DNA of 43,004 bases, taken from contig NZ_JAOZVW010000080.1 in assembly GCF_025869345.1 (NCBI RefSeq), forward strand, positions 1-43,004. The letters are read 5' to 3'. The notes beneath the pieces are model-generated. The model searched no databases, was not told the origin of the DNA, and saw only the letters and a program-made list of their open reading frames with translations. The position numbers and the translations under genes are program-made. Shown here piece by piece: positions 7,241 through 16,945 of this stretch; the first letter of the stretch is position 1, and every line of letters begins with the position of its first letter. This DNA is from Sphingopyxis sp. (GTDB lineage Bacteria; Pseudomonadota; Alphaproteobacteria; Sphingomonadales; Sphingomonadaceae).

Positions 7241-8791
7241 TCATTTCTTGTTCAGGCTAAAGCCCGGCGCGACATCTGCGCCGCCCCGCGCGCGATCCGC
7301 ATCGCCGACCGTCGTGTCGAGCGTCGGCTTCGGCCGGTCGCCGCCGGTCACGCCGTCGCTCGTCTGATTGAGCAGCAGGCGCTGGAGGTCGTTGGCGTCC
7401 TGATAGGCGTCGGTCGGCAGCTTGATCTCGTTCGCCGACACCGGCTGAACCAGATAAGGCGTGACGACGATGACGAGTTCGGTCTCGCCGCGGCGGAAGC
7501 TGTCCGACTTGAATAGCGTGCCGAGGATCGGCACGTCGCCGAGGCCCGGAATCTTGTCGATCGCGCCGATCGAGCGGTTGTTCATCAGGCCCGCGATCAT
7601 GAAGCTTTCGCCCGAACCCAGTTCGACCGTCGTTTCCGCGCGGCGGATGGTGAGCGCCGGGATCTGGAACCCCTGCATCTCGATCGCGCCTTCGGTCGAC
7701 AGTTCCGACACTTCGGGGCGGACGCGCAGGCTGATGCGGCCGTTCGACAGCACCGTCGGCGTATAGGCGAGGCTGACGCCATATTTGCGATATTCGATCG
7801 TCGTGCCGGCGAAATTGCCGGGGATCGGGATCGGGAATTCGCCGCCCGCCAAAAAGTCGGCCGTCTCGCCTGAAATCGCGGTCAGGTTGGGCTGCGCCAG
7901 CGTCGCGACCATGCCCGATCGTTCGCCAAGGTCGAGCGACGCCATCAGGTCGAGCCCGAACAGACGACCCGCGCCGGCAAGGCTGCTGGTGCCGGCGGGC
8001 GTGGTGAACTGATATTGCGTGCCCAACGTGGTGCTCGTGATCGGCAGGCCGGTCCGTGGATCATAGGGCCGCGGCACAGGGCTGCCGGGAAAGACCGCCG
8101 TCGGCGCGGGGATGTCGGAGATCGTGCCCGGCGACCGGCCACGGAAAATGCCGCCCAGGAAGCCGCCCGTCATGTCGCGGGTCAGCAGATTGCCGCTGAT
8201 CTCCTTGACCAGCGAGCGATTCACTTCGGCGATGCGGACCTGCAGATTGACCTGCAGCGGCGTCGCCGTACGCAGGCGTGAAAGCACCTTGGTCTGCTCG
8301 CCGACGAACGCCTGGACCAGCCGTTCGGCCTCGGCGGCGTCGTCGGGCGACGCGACCGTGCCGGTGAGCAGCACGAAGCCGTTCATCGTGTTCGAGGTGA
8401 TCTTTGCATCGGGCATCGCCAGCGTCAGCATCTGGTCGATCGTCTCGATATTGTTGCCGACGCGGGCGACGGTCGAATAGACGACCCGGCCGCTGGCGTC
8501 GGTCGCATAGATGCTCGTTTCGCCCGGCGCCTTGCCGAAGACATACAGCTGGCGGCCCGAGCGGACCTGGACGTCGGCGACCTTGTCGTCGGCGACGAAG
8601 ACGTCGGTCATCGGCGCCGACAGGCTGACCAGGCGGCCGCGGCCGACCGACAGGTCGATGCTGCTGCTGGCATTCTGCGTCGCCTGGGCCGAAGCCTGCT
8701 GCGTCGGGGCGGAGATCAGGGTCGCCGCGACCAGGCCGATCGCCAGGGTGCGGGCGAGCGCGGCCGCCTTGAAACGGGTTTTGCTGGTCAT
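7241..8791 (-). CDS. cpaC: Outer-membrane secretin CpaC (RcpA)
   Basis: A 516-aa type II/III secretin that forms the outer-membrane pore for the Flp pilus. Order of parts: signal peptide (to about residue 37), a pilus-formation N-terminal domain with SAPMTDVFVADDKVADV, a BON-like segment (about 110-160), and the secretin domain (about 180-470) with VNLQVRIAEVNR, GISLAYTPTVLSNGRISLRV-type text and the near-terminal IPGLGDVPILGTLF. ATG 8791 is used because an upstream frame extension begins with TTG inside cpaB. It starts one base after the cpaB stop and ends 23 bases before cpaD. Confidence 0.92.
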   Translation of the reverse strand: MTSKTRFKAAALARTLAIGLVAATLISAPTQQASAQATQNASSSIDLSVGRGRLVSLSAPMTDVFVADDKVADVQVRSGRQLYVFGKAPGETSIYATDASGRVVYSTVARVGNNIETIDQMLTLAMPDAKITSNTMNGFVLLTGTVASPDDAAEAERLVQAFVGEQTKVLSRLRTATPLQVNLQVRIAEVNRSLVKEISGNLLTRDMTGGFLGGIFRGRSPGTISDIPAPTAVFPGSPVPRPYDPRTGLPITSTTLGTQYQFTTPAGTSSLAGAGRLFGLDLMASLDLGERSGMVATLAQPNLTAISGETADFLAGGEFPIPIPGNFAGTTIEYRKYGVSLAYTPTVLSNGRISLRVRPEVSELSTEGAIEMQGFQIPALTIRRAETTVELGSGESFMIAGLMNNRSIGAIDKIPGLGDVPILGTLFKSDSFRRGETELVIVVTPYLVQPVSANEIKLPTDAYQDANDLQRLLLNQTSDGVTGGDRPKPTLDTTVGDADRARGGADVAPGFSLNKK

Positions 8792-8792
8792 C

Positions 8793-9830
8793 TTACTTAC
8801 CCCCAACCGGAACTTCGGTCATCTTGTCGCCGCGGGTTACGCGAACCACGGGACCCCGCGGCGCCGCGGGGGCGCCCATCGCCGCCGGCGTGCTGCCGCC
8901 AAAGGACTGCTGTTGCGGCTGCTGGCGCGGGGCCGACACGCGGCCGCTCACCGGAACCCAGAAGCGCGAGACATCGCCGCCCGTGGTGGCCGAGCTTTTG
9001 TTCGCGGTCGGCCGCGCGGCGGCTTCGGCGAGCATCTTCTTTTCGGCGGCGGTGCCGCCGCCGGCCGGGACGTTGACTTCGCCCGACGCGATCGCCGCTT
9101 CCAGGTCGCCGCTGTTTTCGGCGAGCGGACGGAGCGCGAGCGACAGCTTGCCCATATTCTGCGCGACGGCGATCTTCTCGGCGATCTCCGGCGTCGCTTC
9201 GAGCGTCACAGAGCCGAAGGTGCGGACCGGCGTCTTGCCGGTTTCATCCTCGGCATCGTAGCGCTGGTCGGTCGCAAGGACGCGAACGTTGCGGACGATC
9301 GTCTCGGCCGTATAGAGTTCGTCGTCGGGATAGGCGCTGCCTTCCTTGACCTTGAGCTCCTGTGCCAGAACCACGTCGACGCGGTCGCCCGGGAAGACGA
9401 AGCCGGCGACGCCCTGTTCCTGCGAGACCTTGACCGTCACGGCGCGCATCCCCGGCCCGAGCGCCGCGGCGAGGAAGCCGCGGTCGTCGGGATGGACGAG
9501 CGCGCCCTGCGTCAGCGGCTGACCGGCGGTGATCGGATAGCGCACCACGGTGCCGACCAGCGTCTGGACGTCGGTCTTTTCCTTCAGGAAATAGGCCTTC
9601 TCGACCAGCTCCTTCGGCCAGGGCTGAAAGCGGAAGCTGTCGGGACCGATGATCGTGCCGGTCGGCAGCTGCCGGGTCGCGACCAATATCATGGGTCCGT
9701 TGATTTCCGGCGCAGCGGCCGCCCGTGCGGTCGGCGTCGACGCGCCGCGCATCATCTGATTGACCCCGAACGCAGCCCCGATCGCAATGACCAGCGCGCC
9801 GACGATCAGCATAATCTTTCGTGTATCCAC
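8793..9830 (-). CDS. cpaB: Flp pilus assembly protein CpaB
   Basis: A 345-aa periplasmic protein held by an N-terminal membrane segment (residues 7-25). An SAF domain follows (about 47-115, with ILVATRQLPTGTIIGPDSF), then the RcpC/CpaB domain (about 120-250) with VKVSQEQGVAGFVFPGDRVD. The C-terminal 90 residues are low-complexity (Ala, Pro, Gln). CpaB works with the secretin and may bind peptidoglycan. It starts with GTG at 9830, preceded by a strong AGGAGG 9 bases upstream. The gap to cpaA is 44 bases. Confidence 0.9.
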   Translation of the reverse strand: MDTRKIMLIVGALVIAIGAAFGVNQMMRGASTPTARAAAAPEINGPMILVATRQLPTGTIIGPDSFRFQPWPKELVEKAYFLKEKTDVQTLVGTVVRYPITAGQPLTQGALVHPDDRGFLAAALGPGMRAVTVKVSQEQGVAGFVFPGDRVDVVLAQELKVKEGSAYPDDELYTAETIVRNVRVLATDQRYDAEDETGKTPVRTFGSVTLEATPEIAEKIAVAQNMGKLSLALRPLAENSGDLEAAIASGEVNVPAGGGTAAEKKMLAEAAARPTANKSSATTGGDVSRFWVPVSGRVSAPRQQPQQQSFGGSTPAAMGAPAAPRGPVVRVTRGDKMTEVPVGGK

Positions 9831-9874
9831 GATTTTCGCCTCCTACGCCGAACCAGAGATGGTGGCGCTTGCCC

Positions 9875-10363
9875 TCAACTCGATGCGATAGACTGAAACT
9901 GGTTAAGATAGTGTTGGTGAAGCGCCCAAAGGCCGGCGATTGCGATCGCAACGCCGTAGGGAACCTCTATCGCCTTGTCCGAAGGCCGTATTTTCGACTG
10001 GATCAGCATGACGGCCGACAGGACGCCTCCGCCGATCGCCATGACGGTCAGCATCGGAACGAACAGCGGCAGCGGAATCCACAGCATGACCGCGCCGATC
10101 ATCTTGACGTCGCCGCCGCCCATCGCGCCGATCGCGAACAGCCCGGCAAAGAGCAGAAAGACGCCGAAGGCGGCCGCGAACTGAAGCGCAATATCGGGCC
10201 AGACCGGCCACCCCGCCGCGATCCAGAAGGGGATGGCGAGTAACGCCATCGCCGCGTTGAGACCGTTGGAGATGGTGCGCGAACGCAGGTCGCTGACTGC
10301 CGCGGCGATCATCAGCACGCCGAGAAGAGCTATCAGGCCAAGGGAAATCGAGCCGCTTTGCAT
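9875..10363 (-). CDS. cpaA: Prepilin peptidase CpaA
   Basis: A 162-aa A24-family aspartyl prepilin peptidase with five to six hydrophobic segments. It cleaves the Flp pilin leader at the cytoplasmic face of the inner membrane. The two catalytic aspartates fit the family: SDLRSRTISN (first, about residue 24) and GGGDVKMIGA (second, about 88). ATG 10363 is chosen because AAAGGA lies 7-8 bases upstream. Starts at 10384 or 10381 would add up to seven residues. It is the first gene of the tad operon here, and no flp pilin gene precedes it, although one usually does. Confidence 0.88.
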   Translation of the reverse strand: MQSGSISLGLIALLGVLMIAAAVSDLRSRTISNGLNAAMALLAIPFWIAAGWPVWPDIALQFAAAFGVFLLFAGLFAIGAMGGGDVKMIGAVMLWIPLPLFVPMLTVMAIGGGVLSAVMLIQSKIRPSDKAIEVPYGVAIAIAGLWALHQHYLNQFQSIASS

Positions 10364-10384
10364 CGGCTTTCCTTTACGCATCAT

Positions 10385-10398
10385 GGCTTACCAAAGAG
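10385..10398. promoter_or_regulatory. Small inverted repeat upstream of cpaA
   Basis: TTAC, six bases, GTAA forms a short inverted repeat in the 90-base gap between cpaA (minus) and the FAD oxidoreductase gene (plus). It resembles a degenerate CtrA-type half-site pair but departs from TTAA-N7-TTAA, so it is only a candidate site for control of the tad operon. Confidence 0.25.
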
Positions 10399-10453
10399 TA
10401 ACCATATCCCCCGCGCGGGTTGCATTCCGGCGCGCAGCCGATATGCGGCGGCG

Positions 10454-11584
10454 ATGACCGATGCGCTGCCTTCCTCGACCGACGTGTTGATCGTCGGCGC
10501 GGGCATCGCGGGTGCTGGCCTCGCGGCGATGCTGGCGCCTCATCGCCGCGTCATGATGATCGAGGCCGAGGATGTTCCCGGCTATCACGCGACCGGGCGG
10601 TCGGCGGCCTTTTGGCAGGAAACCTATGGCGGGCCCGGTGTCCAGCCGCTGTCGATCGCGTCGTTCGAGACATTGCAGGCGCCGCCGCGCGAATTTTCGG
10701 CGCGCGGTTTTCTGTCGCCGCGGACGGCCATCAACCTCGCTCGGCGCGGGGATGCCGCCGCGGTCGATACCTTCGTCGCCGGCTTTGCCGCTCAGGCCGT
10801 GCCGATGGAGCGGATGTCGGCGGCCGAGATCGCGCGCCTTGTTCCGGGAATCCGGTGCGAATGGAGCGAGGCTGCCTTCGAGGCATCGTGCAGCGATATC
10901 GACGTCGGCGGGCTTCACGCCGCCTATCTGCGCGCGGCCCGGCGCGCGGGCGCGATGCTGGCGACGCGCGCTCGTCTGACCGGCGCGCGCCGCACCGGCG
11001 CGGGGTGGGAGGTCCGCCTGGGGGACGAGACCGTCCACGCGAAGCTGATCGTCAACGCCGCCGGGGCCTGGGCCGACCGGGTCGCCGAAGCGTGCGGCGC
11101 CGCGCCGCTGGGCATTCAGCCCTATCGGCGAACCGTCATTCAACTTCGGCTCGACTATCCGGTGCCCGCCAGCCTGCCGCTGGTGATCGACATCGGCGGA
11201 AATTTCTATTTCAAGGGCGAAAGCGAAGGGCGGATCTGGCTCAGCCCGCATGACGAAACGCCGTCGCCGCCCTGCGACGCGGCGCCCGAAGAGCTGGATG
11301 TCGCGCTGGCGATCGAGCGGCTGCGGCAGGTCGTCGACTGGCCGATTGCGGCGGTCGAGCGGAAATGGGCGGGCCTGCGCAGTTTTGCGCCCGACCGCTT
11401 GCCCATCTTCGGCGCCGATCCTCACGTTCCCGGTTTCGTCTGGTGCGCGGGGCAGGGCGGGTTCGGGATTCAGACCTCGCCGGCGATCTCCGCGCTGCTC
11501 GCGGCCGAGCTCGGCGCAGCCGCGCCGGAGGGCGCGATAGGGCGTGTCGATCCGGCGCCCTATGCCCCATCGCGGTTCGCCTGA
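10454..11584 (+). CDS. FAD-dependent DAO-family oxidoreductase, DauA-like
   Basis: A 376-aa flavoenzyme of the DAO superfamily. The N-terminus has the dinucleotide-binding motif VLIVGAGIAGAGLAAML, followed by an acidic-end beta strand (MMIEAE) and YHATGRSAAFWQETYG, which closely resembles D-arginine dehydrogenase (DauA). Later landmarks are LIVNAAGAWAD near the middle, GNFYFKGESEG, and a C-terminal FAD-binding WCAGQGGFGIQTSP. It probably oxidises a D-amino acid, with electrons passed to a respiratory acceptor, but substrate cannot be assigned from sequence. ATG 10454 puts the FAD motif at residue 11. It is divergent from cpaA and stands alone. Confidence 0.82.
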   Translation: MTDALPSSTDVLIVGAGIAGAGLAAMLAPHRRVMMIEAEDVPGYHATGRSAAFWQETYGGPGVQPLSIASFETLQAPPREFSARGFLSPRTAINLARRGDAAAVDTFVAGFAAQAVPMERMSAAEIARLVPGIRCEWSEAAFEASCSDIDVGGLHAAYLRAARRAGAMLATRARLTGARRTGAGWEVRLGDETVHAKLIVNAAGAWADRVAEACGAAPLGIQPYRRTVIQLRLDYPVPASLPLVIDIGGNFYFKGESEGRIWLSPHDETPSPPCDAAPEELDVALAIERLRQVVDWPIAAVERKWAGLRSFAPDRLPIFGADPHVPGFVWCAGQGGFGIQTSPAISALLAAELGAAAPEGAIGRVDPAPYAPSRFA

Positions 11585-11675
11585 GCCGCATCTAGCCGCT
11601 TGCGCGGCGAGATGGGTGGATTACCATGGGCTTAGCCGCGCCACCCCCGTCGCGGCCTGACCTGTGGAGGATGGC

Positions 11676-11852
11676 ATGGCCCATTATTTCGAGATCAAGA
11701 AGAACAAGAAGGGCGAATTTGTCGCCTATTTCAAATATAATAGCGAATCCATCTTCTGGACCGAAGGCTATAGCAGCAAAGCTTCGGCGAAGAACGCCAT
11801 CGAGTCGATCCTCAAGAACGGGCCGGGCGCCGAAGTCCGCGAAGCCGAATAA
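11676..11852 (+). CDS. DUF1508 (YegP-type) small protein
   Basis: A 58-aa single-domain DUF1508 protein. The family fold is visible: FEIKKNKKGEFVAYFKYN, then a turn and WTEGYSSKASAKNAIESILKNG. Members are small soluble proteins of unknown role. ATG 11676 follows GGAGG by five bases, which decides the start over an ATG 12 bases earlier. It converges on rnhA with only 18 bases between stops. A GC-rich hairpin (11860-11869 with 11877-11886, no T-tract) lies in that junction. Confidence 0.85.
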   Translation: MAHYFEIKKNKKGEFVAYFKYNSESIFWTEGYSSKASAKNAIESILKNGPGAEVREAE

Positions 11853-11870
11853 CAGCGAGGGCGCGGGCGT

Positions 11871-12323
11871 TCAGCGCGCCCGCGCCACCTCCAGCGCCGC
11901 ATCGCTCGCCAGCTTGTCGGCCAGTTCATTGTCGCCGTGCCCGGCATGGCCCTTGACCCACAGCCATTCGATGTCGTGCCGCGCCGCCTCGGCGACGAGC
12001 CGCTGCCACAGATCGGCGTTGGCGACCGGCTTCTTCGCCGCGGTCTTCCAGCCGTTGCGCTGCCAGCCGTGCACCCATTTGGTGATGCCGTCGCGGACAT
12101 AGATGCTGTCGGTCGACAGTTCGACCTGGCAGCGCCGCTTGAGCGCGGCGAGCGCTTCGATCGCGGCCATCAATTCCATGCGGTTGTTCGTCGTGTCGCG
12201 CTCGCCGCCCGCCAGCGTCTTGACCACATCGCCCCAGCGCAGCACCGCGCCCCAGCCCCCCGGGCCGGGATTGCCCTTGCACGCGCCGTCGGTGGCGACG
12301 ATCACCGTCCTGCCTGCGGTCAT
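11871..12323 (-). CDS. rnhA: Ribonuclease HI
   Basis: A 150-aa type 1 RNase H that removes RNA from RNA-DNA hybrids in the cytoplasm. The two-metal active site is complete: Asp12 ([10 protein letters not shown]), Glu50 ([12 protein letters not shown]), Asp72 (STDSIYV), His126 (VKGHAGH) and Asp136 (ELADKLA), spaced as in the E. coli enzyme. ATG 12323 overlaps the thrB stop in ATGA, so it is co-translated with thrB. It is the last gene of ispH-thrB-rnhA, an order seen in other alphaproteobacteria. Confidence 0.96.
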   Translation of the reverse strand: MTAGRTVIVATDGACKGNPGPGGWGAVLRWGDVVKTLAGGERDTTNNRMELMAAIEALAALKRRCQVELSTDSIYVRDGITKWVHGWQRNGWKTAAKKPVANADLWQRLVAEAARHDIEWLWVKGHAGHGDNELADKLASDAALEVARAR

Positions 12324-13282
12324 GCGGCGGCGAACAGGCTGGCCGCGTCGTCGGCACGATAGCGGCGCAGGCGGGCGAGGAAAGGTGCCGGGTCCTTGCG
12401 CATGACGAGCGCGTCGGCGGGTGTGTGCACCCAGTCGTGCGCGCGGGTCAGCAGGAAGCGCAGCGCCGCGCCGCGCGCGAGCAGCGGCAGCGCGGCGATT
12501 TCCGCTTCGCTCAGCGCGATCTCGCGCGCATAGCCGCGCATCAGCGCCTGCGCGCGGGCTGGGTCGCAATGGCTGCCGTCGTCCGAAAAGGTCCACGACG
12601 CATGGGTGACCGCGAGGTCATAGGCGCGAAAGTCGCTCGCCGCGAAATAGAAGTCGATGAGTCCGGTCACCGTTTCGCCGAGCATCAGCACATTGTCGGG
12701 GAAGAGGTCGGCGTGGATGACGTGCGCGGGAAGCTCCGCGGGCCAGTTCGCGTCGAGAAAGGCGAGCTCCGCTTCGACGATATCCTGCAATCCCGAAATC
12801 ACCGCGTCGAGGTCGCCGGTCGCATCGGCGATCGCGCGCCAGTGGCGGTGGCCCATGCTGTTCTCGCGCCCGCCGGGAAAATCGGCGGCGGCTCGGTGCA
12901 TCGCGCCGAGCGCCGCGCCGACCGCTTCGCACTGGCCCGCCGTCGGATGGCTCGGCGATATGCCCGACAGAAACTGGATGATGCAGGCGGCGCGCCCCGC
13001 GATCTGCTGGATCGCGATGCCTTCGCGGTCGTGGATCATCGCCGGAACCGGGCAATCGCGGCCCGCGAGATGGTCGAGCAGATCGACGAAGAAGGGCAGA
13101 TCGCCGACCTGCACCCGCTTTTCATAAAGGGTCAGGATGAAGCGCCCGCCGCTCGTTTCGAGCAGGTAATTGCTGTTCTCGACCCCTTCGGCGATGCCCT
13201 TGCACGACCGGACGGTGCCGATGTCGTAGCGGGAAACAAGGGTCGCGAGGTCGTCGGGATCGACGTGCGTATAGACCGCCAT
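12320..13282 (-). CDS. thrB: Homoserine kinase ThrB (APH-fold type)
   Basis: A 320-aa homoserine kinase of the aminoglycoside-phosphotransferase fold, the form used by alphaproteobacteria and pseudomonads and unlike the GHMP-type enzyme of E. coli. It phosphorylates L-homoserine for threonine synthesis. The N-lobe has [15 protein letters not shown] and FILTLYEKR; the catalytic HADLFPDN (His190-Asn197) and LIDFYFA (Asp210) are intact. ATG 13282 overlaps the ispH stop by one base (TGATG), and its own stop overlaps the rnhA start. Confidence 0.94.
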   Translation of the reverse strand: MAVYTHVDPDDLATLVSRYDIGTVRSCKGIAEGVENSNYLLETSGGRFILTLYEKRVQVGDLPFFVDLLDHLAGRDCPVPAMIHDREGIAIQQIAGRAACIIQFLSGISPSHPTAGQCEAVGAALGAMHRAAADFPGGRENSMGHRHWRAIADATGDLDAVISGLQDIVEAELAFLDANWPAELPAHVIHADLFPDNVLMLGETVTGLIDFYFAASDFRAYDLAVTHASWTFSDDGSHCDPARAQALMRGYAREIALSEAEIAALPLLARGAALRFLLTRAHDWVHTPADALVMRKDPAPFLARLRRYRADDAASLFAAA

Positions 13283-14256
13283 CAATCGGCCACCGGATCG
13301 AGCCCGCGCGGCAGCTTGAACACCATATTCTCCTCGGCGGTCACCACGACGTCCTCGATGATCGGGCGGTGCGCGGCGACGGCGTCGATAACCTCGCGGA
13401 CCAGCGTTTCGGGCGCGCTGGCGCCTGCGGTGATGCCGAGCGTGGCGATGTCCGTCAGCCAGGCGGGATCGATGTCGCTGCCGCGCTGAACGAGATGCGC
13501 CGGGGTGCCCAGCCGCTCGGCGACCTCGACGAGGCGCAGGCTGTTCGAGCTGTTGGGCGCGCCGATCACGATCATCCGGTCGCAGCGCTGCGCGATCGCC
13601 TTCACCGCGTCCTGCCGGTTCGATGTCGCGTAGCAGATATCTTCGCCGCGCGGTCCGGCGATCGACGGGAAACGATGCTGGAGCGCCGCGACGATGTCGC
13701 GCGTGTCGTCGACCGACAGCGTCGTCTGGGTCAGGAAGGACAGCATGTCGGGATCGGGCGGCGCCAGCGCGGCGACATCGTCGACCGATTCGACCAGGGT
13801 CATCGCACCCTCGGGCAATTGGCCAAGCGTTCCGATTACCTCGGGATGGCCGGCGTGGCCGATGAAGATGATGTGGCGGCCGCTCTCGTTCGCGCGTTCG
13901 GCCTGGCGATGCACCTTCGAGACCAGCGGGCAGGTCGCGTCGATATAGTCGAGCCCCCGCGCCTCGGCCTTGGCGGGCACCGCTTTGGGTACGCCGTGGG
14001 CGCTGAACACGACCGGAACGCCGTCGGGAACCTGATCGAGCGATTCGACGAAAATCGCGCCCTTGGCCTTCAGCGATTCCACGACATAGCGGTTGTGGAC
14101 GATTTCGTGGCGGACATAGACCGGCGCGCCGAAGCGGATCAGCGCCAGTTCGACGATGCGGATCGCCCGGTCCACCCCGGCGCAAAAGCCGCGCGGTGCC
14201 GCGATCAGGACCGCAAGTTCGGCGCTTTCCTGCGCGATCGGTTGGGGAGCGTTCAT
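13282..14256 (-). CDS. ispH: 4-hydroxy-3-methylbut-2-enyl diphosphate reductase
   Basis: The last enzyme of the MEP isoprenoid pathway, 324 aa, which makes IPP and DMAPP using a 4Fe-4S cluster. The three cluster cysteines are in place: Cys25 ([11 protein letters not shown]), Cys109 ([11 protein letters not shown]) and Cys208 ([11 protein letters not shown]). HEIVHN and FSAHGVP, both family signatures, are also visible, as is [11 protein letters not shown] near the C-terminus. It leads the ispH-thrB-rnhA operon and is transcribed divergently from a lipoprotein gene 150 bases away. Confidence 0.96.
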   Translation of the reverse strand: MNAPQPIAQESAELAVLIAAPRGFCAGVDRAIRIVELALIRFGAPVYVRHEIVHNRYVVESLKAKGAIFVESLDQVPDGVPVVFSAHGVPKAVPAKAEARGLDYIDATCPLVSKVHRQAERANESGRHIIFIGHAGHPEVIGTLGQLPEGAMTLVESVDDVAALAPPDPDMLSFLTQTTLSVDDTRDIVAALQHRFPSIAGPRGEDICYATSNRQDAVKAIAQRCDRMIVIGAPNSSNSLRLVEVAERLGTPAHLVQRGSDIDPAWLTDIATLGITAGASAPETLVREVIDAVAAHRPIIEDVVVTAEENMVFKLPRGLDPVAD

Positions 14257-14407
14257 GATCCGCGCGCTCTAGCCTAGCTCGGTATATGCGGTAAAGCAGG
14301 TTCGTCCGTGTTGCGCCTCGTTCATCGCACCGATAAGAAGCGGCGCGCATGGAACGTCGGACAGCCGGTTCGTCGGACCTGCCAGAGATTTGGAAAGCCC
14401 GGTTTCT

Positions 14408-15082
14408 ATGATGTTCATGTCCTCTTCGTCCCGCAAACTCGTCGCCATGTTGTGCGGGGGCGCGGCCCTGGCGACGATAGCCGGGTGCGCGAAGGACAAT
14501 GACATCGACGTGTCGGCGGGCGGTGCGGGCATCACCGCGACGCGCAGCACCTGTCCGGCGGTCGCCGTCCCGGCCTATACGGGCGACATCACCCTGTTCG
14601 ACCCGGCGACCAGCCGCGACGCGCGGGCGATCGACGTCGTCGCTACGATCACCAACGTCACGCCGCAATGCAACGATGAGGGCGAGAAGGTCTATCAGCT
14701 CGCCAATTTCGACGTCGTGGCGACGCGCCGCGACGCGGGCCCCGCGCGCACCGTGACCTTGCCCTATTTCTCGACCGTGGTGCAGGGCGGCACCGCGGTC
14801 ATCGCCAAGCGCGTCGGCCAGGTTACGGTCAGCTTTGCCGAAGGTCAGCTGCGCGGCACCGGGCACGGCGAGGCCGCCGCCTATGTTGATCGCGCGGCGG
14901 CGACGCTGCCCGCCGACATCCGCGAACGCATCACGCGCAAGCGCAAGGCGGGCGAGGAGGATGCCGCGATCGACCCGCTGAGCATCCCGGAAGTTCGCGC
15001 CGCGGTGCAGCGCGCCAGCTTTGAACTGCTCGTCGGCTTCCAGCTCACGCAGGACCAGCTCGAATATAACGTCCGACGATAA
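14408..15082 (+). CDS. Probable lipoprotein of unknown function
   Basis: A predicted lipoprotein of about 224 aa. A basic N-terminus and hydrophobic stretch end in the lipobox TIAGC. The mature part has two cysteines (STCPAV and PQCNDE) and a beta-rich middle (AIDVVATITNVTPQC, YQLANFDVVATRRDAG) that looks like an immunoglobulin-type or similar beta fold. The C-terminal third is helical and charged (ITRKRKAGEEDAA). I do not recognise a named family. Several ATGs (14408, 14411, 14417) could be the start. It is monocistronic, since a good terminator follows. Confidence 0.75.
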   Translation: MMFMSSSSRKLVAMLCGGAALATIAGCAKDNDIDVSAGGAGITATRSTCPAVAVPAYTGDITLFDPATSRDARAIDVVATITNVTPQCNDEGEKVYQLANFDVVATRRDAGPARTVTLPYFSTVVQGGTAVIAKRVGQVTVSFAEGQLRGTGHGEAAAYVDRAAATLPADIRERITRKRKAGEEDAAIDPLSIPEVRAAVQRASFELLVGFQLTQDQLEYNVRR

Positions 15083-15122
15083 GGTCGGCGGCGGCGCACC
15101 CGCGCCGTTCGCTTTCGTTCAT

Positions 15123-15155
15123 GCCCTGCCGCGCCGACGCGAGGCAGGGCTTTTC
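15123..15155 (+). terminator. Rho-independent terminator
   Basis: GCCCTGCC (15123-15130) and GGCAGGGC (15143-15150) form an 8-bp stem with a 12-base loop, followed by TTTTCG. It ends the lipoprotein transcript and separates it from argS. Confidence 0.85.
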
Positions 15156-15217
15156 GCGTGCCCAAAGCTGCGTTAGGGCGCGCGCGACTGTTTTCTTCGC
15201 TTCAAGATAGGCCCGCC

Positions 15218-16945
15218 GTGACCCTGTTCAGCCGTTTTTCCGCCCATATCGACGCCGCGCTCGATGCGCTGGAGGCGCGCGACGCGCTTCCCGCCGGGCT
15301 CGACCGGAGCGCGATCAGCGTCGAGCCGCCGCGCGATCCCTCGCACGGCGACGTCGCCACCAACGCTGCGATGGTGCTCGCCAAGCCCGCGCGCACCAAT
15401 CCGCGCGCGCTCGCCGAACAGCTTGTCGCCGAACTCGGCGCGCTGGCCGAGGTGACCGAAGCGAGCGTCGCCGGGCCCGGCTTCATCAACCTGCGCCTTG
15501 CCGACGACAGCTGGCGGAGCGAGCTCGCGCTGATCCATGCCGAGGGCGGCGATTACGGCCGCTCGGCGATGGGCGAGGGGCGGCGGGTCAATGTCGAATA
15601 TGTTTCGGCGAATCCGACCGGACCGATGCACGTCGGCCATTGCCGCGGCGCGGTCGTCGGCGATGCGCTCGCCGCGCTGCTCGAATATGCGGGGCACCGG
15701 GTCACCCGCGAATATTATGTCAACGACGCCGGGGCGCAGGTCGACGTGCTCGCGCGCTCGGTCCACATGCGCTACCGCGAGGCGCTGGGCGAGGCCGTCG
15801 GGGCGATCCCCGAGGGGCTCTATCCCGGCGACTATCTGAAGCCCGTCGCCGCGAAGCTCGCCGCCGAATATGGCGACCGCTACGCCGCCGCGCCCGAAAG
15901 CGCATGGCTCGGTCTGTTCCGCGCCGAGGCGGTCAGCGCGATGATGGACATGATCCGCGCCGACCTCGCCAAGCTCGGCATCCATCACGATCTCTTCTCG
16001 TCCGAAGCGGAGCTTCAGGCGGAGGGCAAACCCGCCGCCGCCGAAAAATGGCTGCGCGATCACGATCTGGTCTACGATGGTCAGCTCGAAGCCCCGAAGG
16101 GCGAGACGCCCGAGGATTGGGAGCCGGTCGAACTGCCGCTGTTCCGTTCGACCGAGTTCGGCGACGATCAGGATCGGCCGATCAAGAAATCGGACGGAAG
16201 CTGGACCTATTTCGGCGCCGACCTCGCCTATCATTACCAGAAGGCGCAGGACGCCGACGAGCTGATCGACATCTGGGGCGCCGACCATGCGGGGACGGTC
16301 AAGCGGATCAAGGCCGCGGTCGCGGCGCTGACCGGCGGCAAGACGCGTTTCGACGTCAAGCTGGTGCAGATGGTCCGGTTGCTCAAGAATGGCGAGCCGT
16401 TCAAAATGTCGAAGCGCGCGGGCAATTTCGTCACCCTCGCCGATATCGTCGACGAGGTCGGCAAGGATGCGGTGCGCTTCACCATGCTGACGCGCAAGGC
16501 CGATGCCCAGATGGATTTCGATTTCGCCAAGGTCGTCGAGGCATCGCGCGACAATCCGGTCTTCTATGTCCAATATGCCCATGCGCGGATCGCGTCGCTG
16601 AAGCGCAAGCTCGCCGAGGCCGGCGTTGCGGCGGCGGCGCCGGACCCGGCGCGGCTCGACGACTATGAACTCGGCCTCGTCAAGCTGCTCGCGCAATTCC
16701 CGCGTATCGTCGAGGCGGCGGCATCGGCGCGCGAGCCGCACCGTATCGCCTTCTACCTCGGCGACCTCGCCGCGGCGTTCCATGCCTGGTGGAACATGGG
16801 TAACGACCGGCCCGAAGCGCGTGTCATTTTGGCAAACGACCCCGAACTGACCGCGACGCGGCTTTATTTGGCCGACGGAATCGGGCAGGTTATCCGCAAC
16901 GGGCTCCACCTGATGGGAGTGGAAGCCCTTGAGGAGATGAGCTGA
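15218..16945 (+). CDS. argS: Arginyl-tRNA synthetase
   Basis: A class I synthetase of about 575 aa that charges tRNA-Arg. The N-terminal Arg-S domain has SHGDVATNAAMVLAK. The HIGH-like motif is in PTGPMHVGHCRGAVVGD, and the KMSKR-like loop is FKMSKRAGNFVTL. The C-terminal anticodon-binding DALR domain follows. GTG 15218 gives the typical start VTLFSRFSAHIDAAL; a GTG at 15158 would add 20 residues, partly within the terminator tail. The stop overlaps the start of the SPOR gene by one base (TGATG), so it heads the run argS-SPOR-nagZ-scpAB. Confidence 0.95.
   Translation: MTLFSRFSAHIDAALDALEARDALPAGLDRSAISVEPPRDPSHGDVATNAAMVLAKPARTNPRALAEQLVAELGALAEVTEASVAGPGFINLRLADDSWRSELALIHAEGGDYGRSAMGEGRRVNVEYVSANPTGPMHVGHCRGAVVGDALAALLEYAGHRVTREYYVNDAGAQVDVLARSVHMRYREALGEAVGAIPEGLYPGDYLKPVAAKLAAEYGDRYAAAPESAWLGLFRAEAVSAMMDMIRADLAKLGIHHDLFSSEAELQAEGKPAAAEKWLRDHDLVYDGQLEAPKGETPEDWEPVELPLFRSTEFGDDQDRPIKKSDGSWTYFGADLAYHYQKAQDADELIDIWGADHAGTVKRIKAAVAALTGGKTRFDVKLVQMVRLLKNGEPFKMSKRAGNFVTLADIVDEVGKDAVRFTMLTRKADAQMDFDFAKVVEASRDNPVFYVQYAHARIASLKRKLAEAGVAAAAPDPARLDDYELGLVKLLAQFPRIVEAAASAREPHRIAFYLGDLAAAFHAWWNMGNDRPEARVILANDPELTATRLYLADGIGQVIRNGLHLMGVEALEEMS

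Noticed and set aside
11860..11886. GC-rich hairpin between the DUF1508 gene and rnhA as a terminator
   Set aside because: There is no T-tract on either strand and it overlaps rnhA. It is noted only as a weak hairpin.
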